The notes beneath the pieces are model-generated. The model did no database searches. It was not told where the DNA came from and saw only the letters and a list, made by a program, of their open reading frames with translations. This document shows positions 38,048 to 46,810 of a stretch of 64,000 nucleotides of DNA, piece by piece. The stretch is from Nocardia rosealba. GTDB taxonomy: Bacteria > Actinomycetota > Actinomycetes > Mycobacteriales > Mycobacteriaceae. The stretch is from assembly GCF_020216065.1 (NCBI RefSeq), contig NZ_JAIWNA010000005.1, positions 378,472-442,471 of the forward strand, given 5' to 3'. The position numbers and the translations under genes were made by a program. Within the stretch, counting starts at the first letter, position 1; every line of letters starts with the position of its first letter.

Positions 38048-39034
38048 GTGTCGTCCAACTCATTCCCGGATCCGTCCACCGTCCGTTACGACGGCCCGTG
38101 GACCCACCGGGACGTGCACGCCAACGGGATCCGCTTCCACGTCGTCGAAGCCGACGCCACGGTGCGCGCCGACGCGCCGCTGGTGCTGCTGCTGCACGGA
38201 TTCGCCGACTTCTGGTGGTCTTGGCGTCATCAGCTCACCGGAATCGCCGACCACGGGTACCGGACCGTCGCCGTCGACCTGCGCGGGTACGGCGATACGG
38301 ACAAACCACCCCGCGGCTACGACGGATGGACGCTCGCCGGTGACATCGCCGGGCTCATCCGCGCGCTCGGCCACACCGAGGCGACCCTCGTCGGCCACGC
38401 CGACGGCGGCCTCGTCTGCTGGGCCACCGCGGTTCTGCATCCCCGGCTGGTTCGATCCATCGCGCTCGTGAGCTCGCCGCATCCCGCCGCTCTGAAGAGC
38501 GCCGTCCTGCGCGACCCCGCCCAACGCTCCGCCTGGCTGCCCCAGTTCCTGCGCTACCAGCTGCCCCGATACCCGGAGAACCTGCTGACCCGGCGCGGCG
38601 GAGCCGAGGTGGAGCGCCTACTCCGCGAGCGTGTCGGCGATTCCTGGTCGCGCACCGCCGAATTCACCGAGACCGCGTCACGTATGCGGACCGCTATCCG
38701 CATCCCCGGCGCCGCCCACAGCGCACTGGAGTACCAGCGATGGGCCTTTCGGAGCCAATGGCGGCCGGACGGCAAGCGGTTCATGGCGACGATGCGGAAC
38801 CCGATCGACATACCTGTACTCGGGTTGCGCGGTGCGAACGACCAGTATCTGCTGGCCGCGACCATCGAACGGGATCAGGAGCTCTCCCCTCGTCGGGCGC
38901 TGGTGACCATTCCGAATGCGGGGCATTACGCCCATCAGGAGAACCCGGGCAAGGTCAATGAGGTGCTTACCGCGTACTGGCATGAACAGAACGGTGCCAA
39001 TGACACTCCGAAGGATGACTTGGTCTCGCCCTGA
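38048..39034 (+). CDS. ephE: Epoxide hydrolase-type alpha/beta-hydrolase
   Basis: A 328-residue hydrolase of the EphE (Rv3670) type. It has the oxyanion motif HGFADFWWSW, then DLRGYGDTDKP and the nucleophile elbow VGHADGG, where Asp replaces Ser as in epoxide hydrolases. A later charge-relay region has LRGANDQY, and the catalytic histidine is in NAGHYAHQE. The GTG at 38048 is 8 nt after a TAGGCT box. Its natural epoxide is unknown. Confidence 0.86.
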   Translation: MSSNSFPDPSTVRYDGPWTHRDVHANGIRFHVVEADATVRADAPLVLLLHGFADFWWSWRHQLTGIADHGYRTVAVDLRGYGDTDKPPRGYDGWTLAGDIAGLIRALGHTEATLVGHADGGLVCWATAVLHPRLVRSIALVSSPHPAALKSAVLRDPAQRSAWLPQFLRYQLPRYPENLLTRRGGAEVERLLRERVGDSWSRTAEFTETASRMRTAIRIPGAAHSALEYQRWAFRSQWRPDGKRFMATMRNPIDIPVLGLRGANDQYLLAATIERDQELSPRRALVTIPNAGHYAHQENPGKVNEVLTAYWHEQNGANDTPKDDLVSP

Positions 39035-39469
39035 CGTTGTCTGACGGCGCGGTGGTGGGCGCTTTCAGCCGAGTGGCACCCACTCGTAATGGGCTGCCTG
39101 TCGAACTCCAGCCACATGGCACCACTCCAAACCGCCGCCTACCGCACACCCAGCCGTGCGGCGCCACCTCGGTGTTTTGTGCACCAAGGAGGTATTGGGC
39201 TGTGTTTTTGGAGCGCTGGCGCGCTCGAGCGCGGCCCCTGAGGGGCCGCGCGAACAGCGCTCGAGACTCGCGCTTCGCGCATGCGCTTCGAGCGCTGTTC
39301 GCGCGGCCGGGCCGCTACGCCGCTTCGCGGCGGACCCTCCTCGAGGTCGGGTCGGACGGGGTTGGGAATGCGGTCATGGCGGACTGCTGGGAATCCCACC
39401 AGGGACGCGCATCACTCACGACTTCCACCTAGCGGTTGACTTACACCTAGCGGGTTTCCGGTGTTCGCG
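39035..39469. other. Convergent ephE / marP gap containing palindromic element
   Basis: These 435 bp have no supported gene. The centre is packed with inverted repeats, listed separately at 39229-39308. The flanking parts show no recognisable element. Confidence 0.6.
39229..39308. repeat. Composite palindromic element
   Basis: A 23-nt palindrome (arms 39229-39239 and 39241-39251) overlaps a larger hairpin with perfect 21-bp arms (39244-39264 and 39288-39308) and a 23-nt loop that itself contains GCGCTTCGCGC. The two stems share 39244-39251 and so exclude each other. It lies between convergent genes and lacks a U-tract. It resembles a REP-type element or compound terminator; copies elsewhere cannot be checked here. 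Confidence 0.75.
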
Positions 39470-40663
39470 TCAGCTCAATACGCAGGCTCCTGTGTCGACC
39501 GAAGCGTTGCTGACGCGGGCGGCTGCCAGCTCCGAGGCGACCTCGTCGAGGGTCAGCACGTAGCCTGTGTCGTCGTCGGTCACGGCGGCGCCGAAGACGA
39601 CGCCCAGGACCTGGCCATCGGTGTCGACCAGGGGGCCGCCCGAGTTGCCTGCGCGGACCTGGCCGCGAACTGTGTAGACCTCGCGTTCGACAGTTCCGTC
39701 GCGATGGATCGTCGGGCCGGTCAGGTCCAAGGTCTCGCGGACGCGGGCCGCGCTGGCGGTGTACGGCCCACCGCCGGGGTAACCGAGCACAATCGCGCTC
39801 TCGCCGGACGTCGCGGGTGTGGGAGCCAGCGGAATCACCGGCGAAGTCAGGCCGGGAACCGCGAGGACCGCGATGTCCTTTGACGGGTCGAACAGCACGA
39901 CGTCGGCATCGAGGGGTCCACGTGCGGTGTCGACCGACACGCTCGTGGTGCCGGCGACGACGTGGGCATTCGTCATCACGCGCTCCGGCGCTACGACGAA
40001 GCCGGAACCTTCCAGTGCCCGCTGGCAGCTCGGGGCGACACCACGAATGCGCAGCACGCTCGGCTGCAACGACGCGGCGACGGGGCTGGCCAGAACGCTC
40101 GGGTCGGGCGGTTCCACAGCGGCGATGGGCGCGCGGCCGAACGGTCCGATGACGTCCGGAAGTCCGGAGGTGTTGAGCAGTTTGGAGAACTCGTTGGGCA
40201 GTTTGCGCAGCCAGGCGGGGGCAACCGCGTTCACATCGGCGAGCACCCGTGAACCGTTGATGGCGGCAGCCACACCCGGTTGGGAGGCGGTGGCCAAGGG
40301 CAATGCCATCAACCAGGCGGCGACGAGCACCGTGAGCGCCTGCAGCACCGCCCCGACACCGCTGTCGACGCTGCGCGCGAACGGATGCCGAATACCGGAG
40401 CGGGCGGCCCGGCCGAGGACCATGCCCGCGACCTCACCGACGATCACCAGCAGCACGATCAGCAGGATGCCGCCGAGTACCCGGCTGCGGCCCTCACTGA
40501 GGTGCTTGAGGATGTGCGGTGCGATCAGAATGCCCGCGACGGCACCGAGTGCGACGCCGAAGAACGCCAGCGCCGAGGCCACCGCCCCTTGCCGCCACCC
40601 CGTGGACGCCGCGACCAGCGCGATCAACACCACCGCGATATCGAGCCAAACCGAGGCGCTCAT
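39470..40663 (-). CDS. marP: Membrane-anchored periplasmic serine protease MarP
   Basis: A 397-residue protein with four N-terminal membrane segments (CvpA/colicin V production-like, to about 125) and a periplasmic trypsin-like domain. The triad is H234 (MTNAHVVAG), D263 (PSKDIAVL) and S341 (RAGNSGGPL), almost the numbering of M. tuberculosis MarP. C213 and C395 are placed for its regulatory disulfide. MarP is needed for acid resistance and cleaves the peptidoglycan hydrolase RipA. The gene starts 67 bp after the Nudix stop and may be co-transcribed with it. Confidence 0.93.
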   Translation of the reverse strand: MSASVWLDIAVVLIALVAASTGWRQGAVASALAFFGVALGAVAGILIAPHILKHLSEGRSRVLGGILLIVLLVIVGEVAGMVLGRAARSGIRHPFARSVDSGVGAVLQALTVLVAAWLMALPLATASQPGVAAAINGSRVLADVNAVAPAWLRKLPNEFSKLLNTSGLPDVIGPFGRAPIAAVEPPDPSVLASPVAASLQPSVLRIRGVAPSCQRALEGSGFVVAPERVMTNAHVVAGTTSVSVDTARGPLDADVVLFDPSKDIAVLAVPGLTSPVIPLAPTPATSGESAIVLGYPGGGPYTASAARVRETLDLTGPTIHRDGTVEREVYTVRGQVRAGNSGGPLVDTDGQVLGVVFGAAVTDDDTGYVLTLDEVASELAAARVSNASVDTGACVLS

Positions 40664-40730
40664 GCTTGCGCCTCGCAGCCGCTCGGCTCCGACCTGACCG
40701 CGATGGCAGCTGTGCCGATGTGCCGCGCGC

Positions 40731-41450
40731 TCACAGGGTCATTCCGACCGCAGCCAGCGAGCTCTCCAGATCACGCACGTCGCCCCGATCCCAGTCTCGT
40801 TCCCACCCAGCAGTTTTGATGACGCCGGCGAGGATACCGCCGGTGAGCCCCCACACCAGCATGCCGTCGACCTGGAAGGCGGGACTCTGGTAGCCGAGAC
40901 TGCCACGCACCATGAATCTGTGTGCGGGATCGAGTAATTCGCTCAGCGGCACCCGGACCACCCGTTCGGTTTCGCCCTGGTCGACGACCCGCACGTCGCT
41001 CGGCTCCCGCCACCAGGCCAGCACGGGGGTGACGTCGAACTTCGACGGTGGAACGAACAGGGTGGGCAGGGTCGCGAAGGGTTGCACACCCGCCGGGTCG
41101 AGACCGGTCTCCTCCACGGCTTCGCGCAGCGCGGTGCCGACCGGGCCGTCGTCGCCGGGATCCTCGGCGCCGCCGGGGAAGGCGACCTGGCCGCGGTGCT
41201 GACGCATGGTCGAGGCACGCTGGGTGAGCAGCACCTCGGCGTCGGCGGGTGGCGCGCCGGGGCCGCCGTCGGCGGAGCCGCCGAACAGCACGAGTACCGC
41301 CGCTCGCCTCGGTTTGCCGGTGATGGACATGGCCCGGCGCAGGGCGCGGGAGGTGGCGAGGGTGTCGTCGGCGTCGGGGCCGCCGTGCCTCGTCGCCGGG
41401 TGGAGCCAGGCCGGAATCCCGGAGTCGTCCAGTCTCGCCACACCGTTCAC
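40731..41450 (-). CDS. Nudix hydrolase, CoA diphosphatase-like
   Basis: A 239-residue Nudix enzyme. The Nudix box spans GGAEDPGDDGPVGTALREAV and continues EETGL, with the REVxEE metal-binding glutamates intact. Just before it, LLTQRASTMRQHRGQVAFPGG fits the UPF0035 motif of CoA pyrophosphatases (NudL type), which split CoA or acyl-CoA into phosphopantetheine and 3',5'-ADP. The GTG at 41450 follows GAAGAGGA; earlier in-frame GTGs exist. Corresponds to Rv3672c. Confidence 0.85.
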   Translation of the reverse strand: MNGVARLDDSGIPAWLHPATRHGGPDADDTLATSRALRRAMSITGKPRRAAVLVLFGGSADGGPGAPPADAEVLLTQRASTMRQHRGQVAFPGGAEDPGDDGPVGTALREAVEETGLDPAGVQPFATLPTLFVPPSKFDVTPVLAWWREPSDVRVVDQGETERVVRVPLSELLDPAHRFMVRGSLGYQSPAFQVDGMLVWGLTGGILAGVIKTAGWERDWDRGDVRDLESSLAAVGMTL

Positions 41451-41490
41451 GCTGTCATCCTCTTCGCCTGCCACCACACAACGCTGTCTG

Positions 41491-42135
41491 TCATACCGTG
41501 ATACCGAGCTTCGCGGCGACCGTATCGGCGATGTCGGTCACGTCGGCGAAGGTTCGCACCTCCACACTCGCCACGCTGCCGTCGGCCCGCAGCAACACCG
41601 AAACCGGGAGTACCGGCGGCGCGCCGACCGCACCACGCACCGCGGCCGCCGGGTCGGAGACGCCGGGCAGGGTGATGCCGAGACCGGCGAGCCGGGCCAG
41701 CGCCTTCGCCTCGTCGGGATCGCTGTGCACGGTGAGGACGGTGAGCGCCGAACCCGCCCGCTGCGCGAATTCCTGCAGGTGAGGAAGCTCGGTGGCACAC
41801 GGACCACACCAGTAGGCCCAGAGATTGAGGAGTGCGGGCTTGCCCGCGAGGGCGGCGGCCAGGTCGGCTCGGGTCCCGTCGGCGAGGCAGCCGACGGTGA
41901 GTCCGGCCAGCGGTCCCGAACCCGGCGTACCGGGGGCGGCGGCCGGACAGGCTGTCAAACCGGCGGCGGCACGTTCGGCGGCCGACACGCCCGACTCCTG
42001 TTGCGAAGTTTTGCGAGTTTCGGTGGAGCCGGAATCCTCGCGCGGCCACAGAGCGACCGTCGCCGCGACGACGAGAATCAGCGCGGCGAGCACCCAGCGA
42101 ACTCCGGGACGGGCGAGCGGGGACGCCTCGCTCAC
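41491..42135 (-). CDS. Membrane-anchored TlpA-like thioredoxin
   Basis: A 214-residue exported thioredoxin-fold protein. One N-terminal transmembrane anchor (WVLAALILVVAATVALW) is followed by a Ser/Thr linker and a TlpA/ResA-like domain with WAYWCGPCATELPHL, active motif CGPC. A second cysteine pair (LTACPAA and VGCLADG) precedes it. The cis-Pro region is PPVLPVSVLL. It probably handles disulfides of exported proteins, possibly MarP beside it. The GTG at 42135 overlaps the nth stop by 4 bp (GTGA). Corresponds to Rv3673c. Confidence 0.85.
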   Translation of the reverse strand: MSEASPLARPGVRWVLAALILVVAATVALWPREDSGSTETRKTSQQESGVSAAERAAAGLTACPAAAPGTPGSGPLAGLTVGCLADGTRADLAAALAGKPALLNLWAYWCGPCATELPHLQEFAQRAGSALTVLTVHSDPDEAKALARLAGLGITLPGVSDPAAAVRGAVGAPPVLPVSVLLRADGSVASVEVRTFADVTDIADTVAAKLGITV

Positions 42136-42902
42136 AGCCCGGCCATTTCCAGCAGGTGATCGCGCTCGGGCCCCTTCACCAACTCGGCGGCCACGGCGGG
42201 ATCGGTCGGCCCGGCACCGAAGGACGGGCAATCGTTGGACAGCACGCACGCGCCACAGGCCGGTTTGCGCGCATGGCACACGCGGCGGCCGTGGAAGATC
42301 ACCCGGTGCGAGAGCATCGTCCAGTCCTTGCGCTCGAACAGCTCGCCGACCGCGTGTTCGACCTTCACCGGGTCTTCCTCCGTGGTCCACCCCCAGCGGC
42401 GCACCAACCTGCCGAAATGGGTGTCGACGGTGATACCCGGCACATCGAAGGCGTTGCCGAGGATGACGTTGGCCGTCTTGCGCCCGATGCCGGGCAACTT
42501 CACAAGTTGGTCGAGGGTGTGAGGCAATTCACCGTCGTATTGCTCGACCAGCGCCTGGCCCAGACCCATCAGCGCACTGGTCTTGTTGCGGTAGAAGCCG
42601 GTGGGCCGGATGAATTCCTCCAGCTCCACGCGGTTGGCCTCGGCATAGTCGCGGGCCGTGCGGTACTTGGCGAACAGCGCGGGAGTGGTGAGGTTCACCC
42701 GGACGTCGGTGCACTGGGCCGACAGGATCGTCGCGACCGCCAATTCCAGTGGAGTCGTGAAGTCGAGCTCGCAGTGCGCGTCCGGGAAAGCCTCGGCGAG
42801 CGTGCGGTTCATCCGGCGGGCACGACGGACCGTTCCGATCCGCGTTTCCGCAGCTATAGCGCGATTCTTGCGTTTGCGGGCCGCCGTGATCCCGGTGGTC
42901 AC
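42132..42902 (-). CDS. nth: Endonuclease III (DNA glycosylase/AP lyase)
   Basis: Base-excision repair enzyme for oxidised pyrimidines, 256 residues from the GTG at 42902. It has the helix-hairpin-helix LPGIGRKTANVILGNAF with the catalytic lysine, VDTHFGR with the catalytic Asp, and a [4Fe-4S] cluster loop C-x6-C-x2-C-x5-C (CHARKPACGACVLSNDC). Starts at 42956 or 43016 in the same frame would add 18-38 Pro/Val-rich residues; no Shine-Dalgarno settles it. Corresponds to Rv3674c. Confidence 0.92.
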   Translation of the reverse strand: MTTGITAARKRKNRAIAAETRIGTVRRARRMNRTLAEAFPDAHCELDFTTPLELAVATILSAQCTDVRVNLTTPALFAKYRTARDYAEANRVELEEFIRPTGFYRNKTSALMGLGQALVEQYDGELPHTLDQLVKLPGIGRKTANVILGNAFDVPGITVDTHFGRLVRRWGWTTEEDPVKVEHAVGELFERKDWTMLSHRVIFHGRRVCHARKPACGACVLSNDCPSFGAGPTDPAVAAELVKGPERDHLLEMAGL

Positions 42903-43046
42903 CGGCACCGGAACGGCGTCGCCTGCGGCGGCGGTTGCGGGGGAAACGGGCACCGCACCACCATACGGAACCGGTCCGACAACATTGCGCGACCGAGTTG
43001 GGCACCTGTGTTCCATCTGAGACCTGGACCGTGTTTACTGCCTGTC

Positions 43047-43289
43047 ATGCAAGGACTCGCTGTGGTGCTCTTCCCAGTGCTGTTGATGCTGTTCGCGCTG
43101 GGGATGGAGCGGGTCGAGAATCGGCTCCGCAAACTTCTCGAACCCGATGAAGAGGTTCAGCAGTACCTGGACAACGCCAGCAACGCCGAAGTGAAAGAAC
43201 TGACCAAGCTCGGGCTTCCCGCCGCGGTCGCGCGGGTGCGCAAGCGCCGCGCACGGACCCCGGACATGGATGTCGCCCGGGCCAGCTGA
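43047..43289 (+). CDS. Small membrane-associated hypothetical protein, 80 aa
   Basis: An 80-residue protein. The N-terminal hydrophobic segment (LAVVLFPVLLMLFALGM) is followed by a charged cytoplasmic part, VENRLRKLLEPDEEVQQYLD, and a basic end. No Shine-Dalgarno is visible; TTTACT about 9 nt upstream suggests a leaderless mRNA. It occupies the Rv3675 position between nth and crp. Function unknown. Confidence 0.65.
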   Translation: MQGLAVVLFPVLLMLFALGMERVENRLRKLLEPDEEVQQYLDNASNAEVKELTKLGLPAAVARVRKRRARTPDMDVARAS

Positions 43290-43445
43290 CCCATCTCCCG
43301 ATCCCCTCAGCCACAGTGTCGCGGCTCGCGCAATCCACTCTTTACGTGGTGTCTGTCACTGTGCTGCCGTAATGCCGCGTAGACTGCGCTGTTGGTCGAT
43401 TCGCTCGACCAGGTTCGCAAGCCATATCCCATAAGGAGCACATTC

Positions 43446-44120
43446 GTGGACGAGGCCCTCGCCAGAGCAGGCATCTTCCAAGGCGTCGAGCCCACCGCGG
43501 TGGCCGCGCTCGCCAAGCAGCTGCAGCCCGTAGATTTTCCGCGCGGCCACGTCATCTTCAACGAGGGCGAACCCGGCGATCGGCTGTACATCATCACGAC
43601 GGGCAAGGTGAAGATCGGTCGTCGCTCCCCCGACGGCCGGGAAAACCTGCTGACCATCATGGGTCCGTCCGACATGTTCGGTGAACTGTCGATCTTCGAC
43701 CCGGGTCCGCGTACCTCGACCGCAACCACGGTCACCGAGGTCCGCGCCGTCACGATGGACCGCGACGCACTCAAGTCGTGGATCGATCAGCGCCCCGAGA
43801 TCGCTGAGCAGCTGCTGCGCGTGCTTGCCCGACGCCTTCGCCGCACCAACAACAACCTCGCCGACCTCATCTTCACCGACGTGCCCGGCCGTGTGGCCAA
43901 GGCGCTGCTGCAGCTCGCACAGCGTTTCGGCACGCAGGAGGCCGGTGCGCTGCGCGTGACGCACGACCTGACCCAGGAAGAGATCGCCCAGCTGGTCGGT
44001 GCTTCTCGTGAAACCGTGAACAAGGCGCTCGCCGACTTCGCGCATCGCGGGTGGCTGCGGCTCGAGGGCAAGAGCGTGCTGATCTCGGATTCGGAGCGCC
44101 TCGCGCGTCGCGCGCGCTGA
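43446..44120 (+). CDS. crp: cAMP-responsive Crp/Fnr-family regulator
   Basis: A 224-residue regulator, the length of M. tuberculosis Crp (Rv3676). The cyclic-nucleotide domain includes FNEGEPGDRLYII and FGELSIFDPGPRTSTATT, the phosphate-binding cassette. The C-terminal winged helix has LTQEEIAQLVGASRETVNKAL as recognition helix. The GTG at 43446 after AAGGAG is clearly the start; an ATG-led extension upstream is not conserved. In mycobacteria it controls whiB1, rpfA and many others. No adenylate cyclase is present in the window. Confidence 0.96.
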   Translation: MDEALARAGIFQGVEPTAVAALAKQLQPVDFPRGHVIFNEGEPGDRLYIITTGKVKIGRRSPDGRENLLTIMGPSDMFGELSIFDPGPRTSTATTVTEVRAVTMDRDALKSWIDQRPEIAEQLLRVLARRLRRTNNNLADLIFTDVPGRVAKALLQLAQRFGTQEAGALRVTHDLTQEEIAQLVGASRETVNKALADFAHRGWLRLEGKSVLISDSERLARRAR

Positions 44121-44242
44121 CGTCCGGAGATTCGTCTGCCGTCCCGGTACGGCGGTCCGCTGCGTGTGGCTCATGAGGATGAGGGCCTCGTCCACACCAA
44201 GGCGGTTCCGTCATGCCGGGACTTCGGCGTTTTCGCACACGA

Positions 44243-44277
44243 CCTGATCGCCGACACGTGCTGTGCCGGCGATCAGG
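44243..44277. terminator. Bidirectional terminator between crp and MBL-fold gene
   Basis: Perfect 11-bp arms CCTGATCGCCG (44243-44253) and CGGCGATCAGG (44267-44277) with a 13-nt loop that can extend by CAC/GTG. It ends 6 bp from the convergent gene's stop. Confidence 0.8.
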
Positions 44278-44283
44278 AAGCGG

Positions 44284-45078
44284 TCAGCCCTTCTCGGCCC
44301 GCAGGTATTCCAGCTGGGCCCGCACCGAGCTACGCGCCGCGGGCCACAGGCGTTTGTCCACATCGGCGTACACCTTGCGAACAACCGCGAGAGCGCCCGC
44401 GTCGGAGCCCAGCTCGACCAGCGCCGCCCGGACCTGATCGAGCCGTTCGCGGCGGTGGTTCAGGTAGTACCGCACCACCGGCTCGGCATCGGGGTGATCG
44501 GGACCGTGGGCGGGCAGCAGCGCCTTGCCCGCGCCGCGCTCGAGCAGCAGCTCCAGCGACGACAGGAACGCGGCGAGCGCACCACCCGACGACTCGAGCA
44601 CCGTGGTGCCCTGGCCGAGCACCGTGTCACCGGTGACGACCGCGTCATCGAGCAGGAAACTCACCGAGTCACCCGTGTGGCCCGGCGTCGCGAGCACGGT
44701 GATCCGCAACCCCGCCGCCTCGATGACCTCACCGTCGGCGAGCGGAGTCACGGCGCCGCGCAGGTACTTCGGATCCACCGCCCGCACCGGCGTCCCGGTG
44801 GCTTTCACCAGGTGATCGATACCGCCGGTGTGGTCCGGATGGTGATGGGTGATGAGGGTGAGCGCGATGCGCCCACCGGTGGCCGCGACGATGTCGGCGG
44901 TGTGCTTCTTGTCCTTCGGGCCCGGATCGACGACCACATAGTCGTCGCTGCCGGGTCCGCGCAGCAGCCAGGTGTTCGTCCCGTCGAGCGTCATCTGGGA
45001 CGGGTTGTCGGCCAGCAGCACCGACGCGGTCGGCGTGACCGGCCTGACCTGGCCGTACGCGGGATGTTCCAGTGCCAT
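44284..45078 (-). CDS. Metallo-beta-lactamase-fold hydrolase (LACTB2-like)
   Basis: A 264-residue MBL-fold protein. The metal motif is THHHPDHTGG (HxHxDH), with ATPGHTGDS, VVTGDTVLG and LPAHGPDH supplying the remaining ligands. The C-terminal ~60 residues form a winged-helix-like tail (RRERLDQVRAALVE), as in LACTB2-type RNases. True beta-lactamase activity is unlikely. It lies 9 bp downstream of ridA and in its operon. Corresponds to Rv3677c. Confidence 0.85.
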   Translation of the reverse strand: MALEHPAYGQVRPVTPTASVLLADNPSQMTLDGTNTWLLRGPGSDDYVVVDPGPKDKKHTADIVAATGGRIALTLITHHHPDHTGGIDHLVKATGTPVRAVDPKYLRGAVTPLADGEVIEAAGLRITVLATPGHTGDSVSFLLDDAVVTGDTVLGQGTTVLESSGGALAAFLSSLELLLERGAGKALLPAHGPDHPDAEPVVRYYLNHRRERLDQVRAALVELGSDAGALAVVRKVYADVDKRLWPAARSSVRAQLEYLRAEKG

Positions 45079-45087
45079 GACGGCTAC

Positions 45088-45549
45088 CTATCCGACCTCG
45101 ACGATCAGTTCCACCTCGACGGGGGTGTTCTTGGGCAACTCCGAGACGCCGACGGCCGAACGCGCGTGCACGCCCGCCTCGCCGAACACCTCACCGAGGA
45201 ACTCCGAGGCACCGTTGATGACGATCGGCTGATCGGTGAATCCGGGCGCCGAAGCGACGAATCCGACGACCTTCACGATGCGCACCACCTGGTCGAGCCC
45301 GACCAGATCGTGCACCGCGGCGAGCGCGTTGAGCGCGCACAACCGCGCGGCCTCCTTGGCCTGCTCCACATCGACGTCGGCGCCGACCTTGCCGACCGCC
45401 GACAGTTCACCGTCGACGAAGGGCAGCTGACCGGAGGTGTACACCAGCGAACCGGTGCGGATCGCCGGAATGTAGGCCGCGACGGGAGCGGCGACCGGCG
45501 GCAGGGTGACCCCGAGCCGGTCGAGCGCGTCCTTCCACGCGGTGGCCAC
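45088..45549 (-). CDS. ridA: RidA-family protein
   Basis: A 153-residue RidA/YjgF/UK114-like protein (YjgF-type subgroup with an N-terminal extension). Proteins of this family hydrolyse reactive enamine/imine intermediates of PLP enzymes. Visible parts are YTSGQLPFVDG near residue 40, then EQAKEAARLCALNALAAV, and the closing NTPVEVELIVEV. The catalytic Arg of the canonical RidA subgroup is not obvious, so it may be a Rid2-7 type. GTG 45549 lies 3 bp from the stop of the DUF4177 gene. Corresponds to Rv3678c. Confidence 0.82.
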   Translation of the reverse strand: MATAWKDALDRLGVTLPPVAAPVAAYIPAIRTGSLVYTSGQLPFVDGELSAVGKVGADVDVEQAKEAARLCALNALAAVHDLVGLDQVVRIVKVVGFVASAPGFTDQPIVINGASEFLGEVFGEAGVHARSAVGVSELPKNTPVEVELIVEVG

Positions 45550-45551
45550 GA

Positions 45552-45713
45552 CTACTTCCGCCGCTTCAGGTAGGCGACGTGCTGTTCGCCGGTCGGTCCG
45601 GGCAGCACCGTGACCAGCTCCCAGCCGTCGGCGCCCCACTGATCGAGGATCTGCTTGGTCGCGTGCGTCAACAGCGGCACGGTCGCGTACTCCCACAGGG
45701 TGACTTCACTCAT
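45552..45713 (-). CDS. DUF4177 small protein, 53 aa
   Basis: A 53-residue protein from ATG 45713: it begins MSEVTLWEYATVPLLTHATK, continues QILDQWGADGWELVTVLPGP and ends VAYLKRRK. WEYATVPL, DGWELV and the terminal AYLKRR are typical of DUF4177. It is the first gene of an operon with ridA (2-bp gap) and the MBL-fold hydrolase, and lies divergent from the Get3-like pair. Third-position GC is high. Function unknown. Confidence 0.85.
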   Translation of the reverse strand: MSEVTLWEYATVPLLTHATKQILDQWGADGWELVTVLPGPTGEQHVAYLKRRK

Positions 45714-45772
45714 GGTGTGAGTTTAGGGCTCACCCCGACCATCCCCGCGAAACGGGTTATAGGCTCGGCGAC

Positions 45773-46810
45773 GTGGGAGCACCAACAGCAGAGCCGGTTT
45801 CCTCGGTTCCGGAGCCGACGACCGGGTGGCCAGAGCGCGCGGTCAAGGCCCGTTTGCATTACGTGACAGGCAAGGGCGGCACCGGTAAGTCGACGGTTTC
45901 GGCCGCGCTCGCCCTCGCCCTGGCCGCAGGGGGACGCAAGGTGCTGCTGGTGGAGGTCGAGAACCGCCAGTCCATCGCGCAGCTGTTCGACCGGCCGCCG
46001 CTGCCGCCCACCGAAACCCAGATCGCCACCGCCGACGGTGGCGGCGAGGTGGTGGCGCTGGCGCTGGACACCGAGTACGCGTTCCTCGAATACCTCGACA
46101 TGTTCTACAACCTCGGCTTCGCGGGCCGGGCGATGCGCCGGATGGGTGCCATCGAGTTCGTCACCACCATCGCGCCCGGTCTGCGCGATGTGATCCTCAC
46201 CGGCAAGATCAAGGAATGCGCGGTGCGCGTCGGCAAGGACGGCAAGCCCGCCTACGACGACATCGTCGTCGACTCGCCGCCGACCGGTCGGATCGCGTCG
46301 TTCCTCGACGTCACCCAGGCCATGGCCGAGATCGCCAAGGGCGGCCCGATCGCCTCGCAGGCCGAGGGCGTCTCCAAGCTGCTGCATTCGGATCAGACGA
46401 TGATCCACCTGGTGACGTTGCTCGAGGCGCTGCCGGTGCAGGAGACCGCCGACGCGGTCGCCGAACTCACCGCGAACGATCTGCGCATCGGCACGGTGAT
46501 CGTCAACCGGGCGGCCGCCGGTCAGCTCGCACCCGCCGACCGGGTCGCCGCCGTGCGCGGTGAACTCGACACCGCCGCGATCGCCGCCGGTCTCACCAAG
46601 GCCGGAATCACTTTGTCCGACAACGATTTCGCCGGCCTGATCACCGAAACGGCCGACCACGCGACGATGCTCACCGCCCAGGACGCGAGCGCCGCCGAAC
46701 TGGCCGAGGTCGATGTTCCCCAGCTGCACCTGCCCGCGCTGAGCGACGGCATGGATCTCGGCGGGCTCTACGAACTGGCCGAACAGCTATCCGCGCAGGG
46801 AGTGCGATGA
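45773..46810 (+). CDS. Get3/ArsA-type ATPase, first of pair
   Basis: A 345-residue ATPase with the deviant Walker A VTGKGGTGKST, a switch-I-like DIVVDSPPTGRI, and an A-loop near the C-terminus. It lacks the arsenite-binding cysteines of ArsA. The homologue Rv3679 works with Rv3680 as a heteromeric complex (reported as BagA/BagB) protecting against metabolic and oxidative stress. A TTATAG box about 10 nt before the GTG suggests a leaderless transcript. Its stop overlaps the partner's ATG by 4 bp. Confidence 0.9.
   Translation: MGAPTAEPVSSVPEPTTGWPERAVKARLHYVTGKGGTGKSTVSAALALALAAGGRKVLLVEVENRQSIAQLFDRPPLPPTETQIATADGGGEVVALALDTEYAFLEYLDMFYNLGFAGRAMRRMGAIEFVTTIAPGLRDVILTGKIKECAVRVGKDGKPAYDDIVVDSPPTGRIASFLDVTQAMAEIAKGGPIASQAEGVSKLLHSDQTMIHLVTLLEALPVQETADAVAELTANDLRIGTVIVNRAAAGQLAPADRVAAVRGELDTAAIAAGLTKAGITLSDNDFAGLITETADHATMLTAQDASAAELAEVDVPQLHLPALSDGMDLGGLYELAEQLSAQGVR

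Noticed and set aside
44284..45078. Beta-lactam resistance gene
   Set aside because: The MBL fold and LACTB2-like tail point to a hydrolase or RNase; no signal peptide is present for a periplasmic lactamase.
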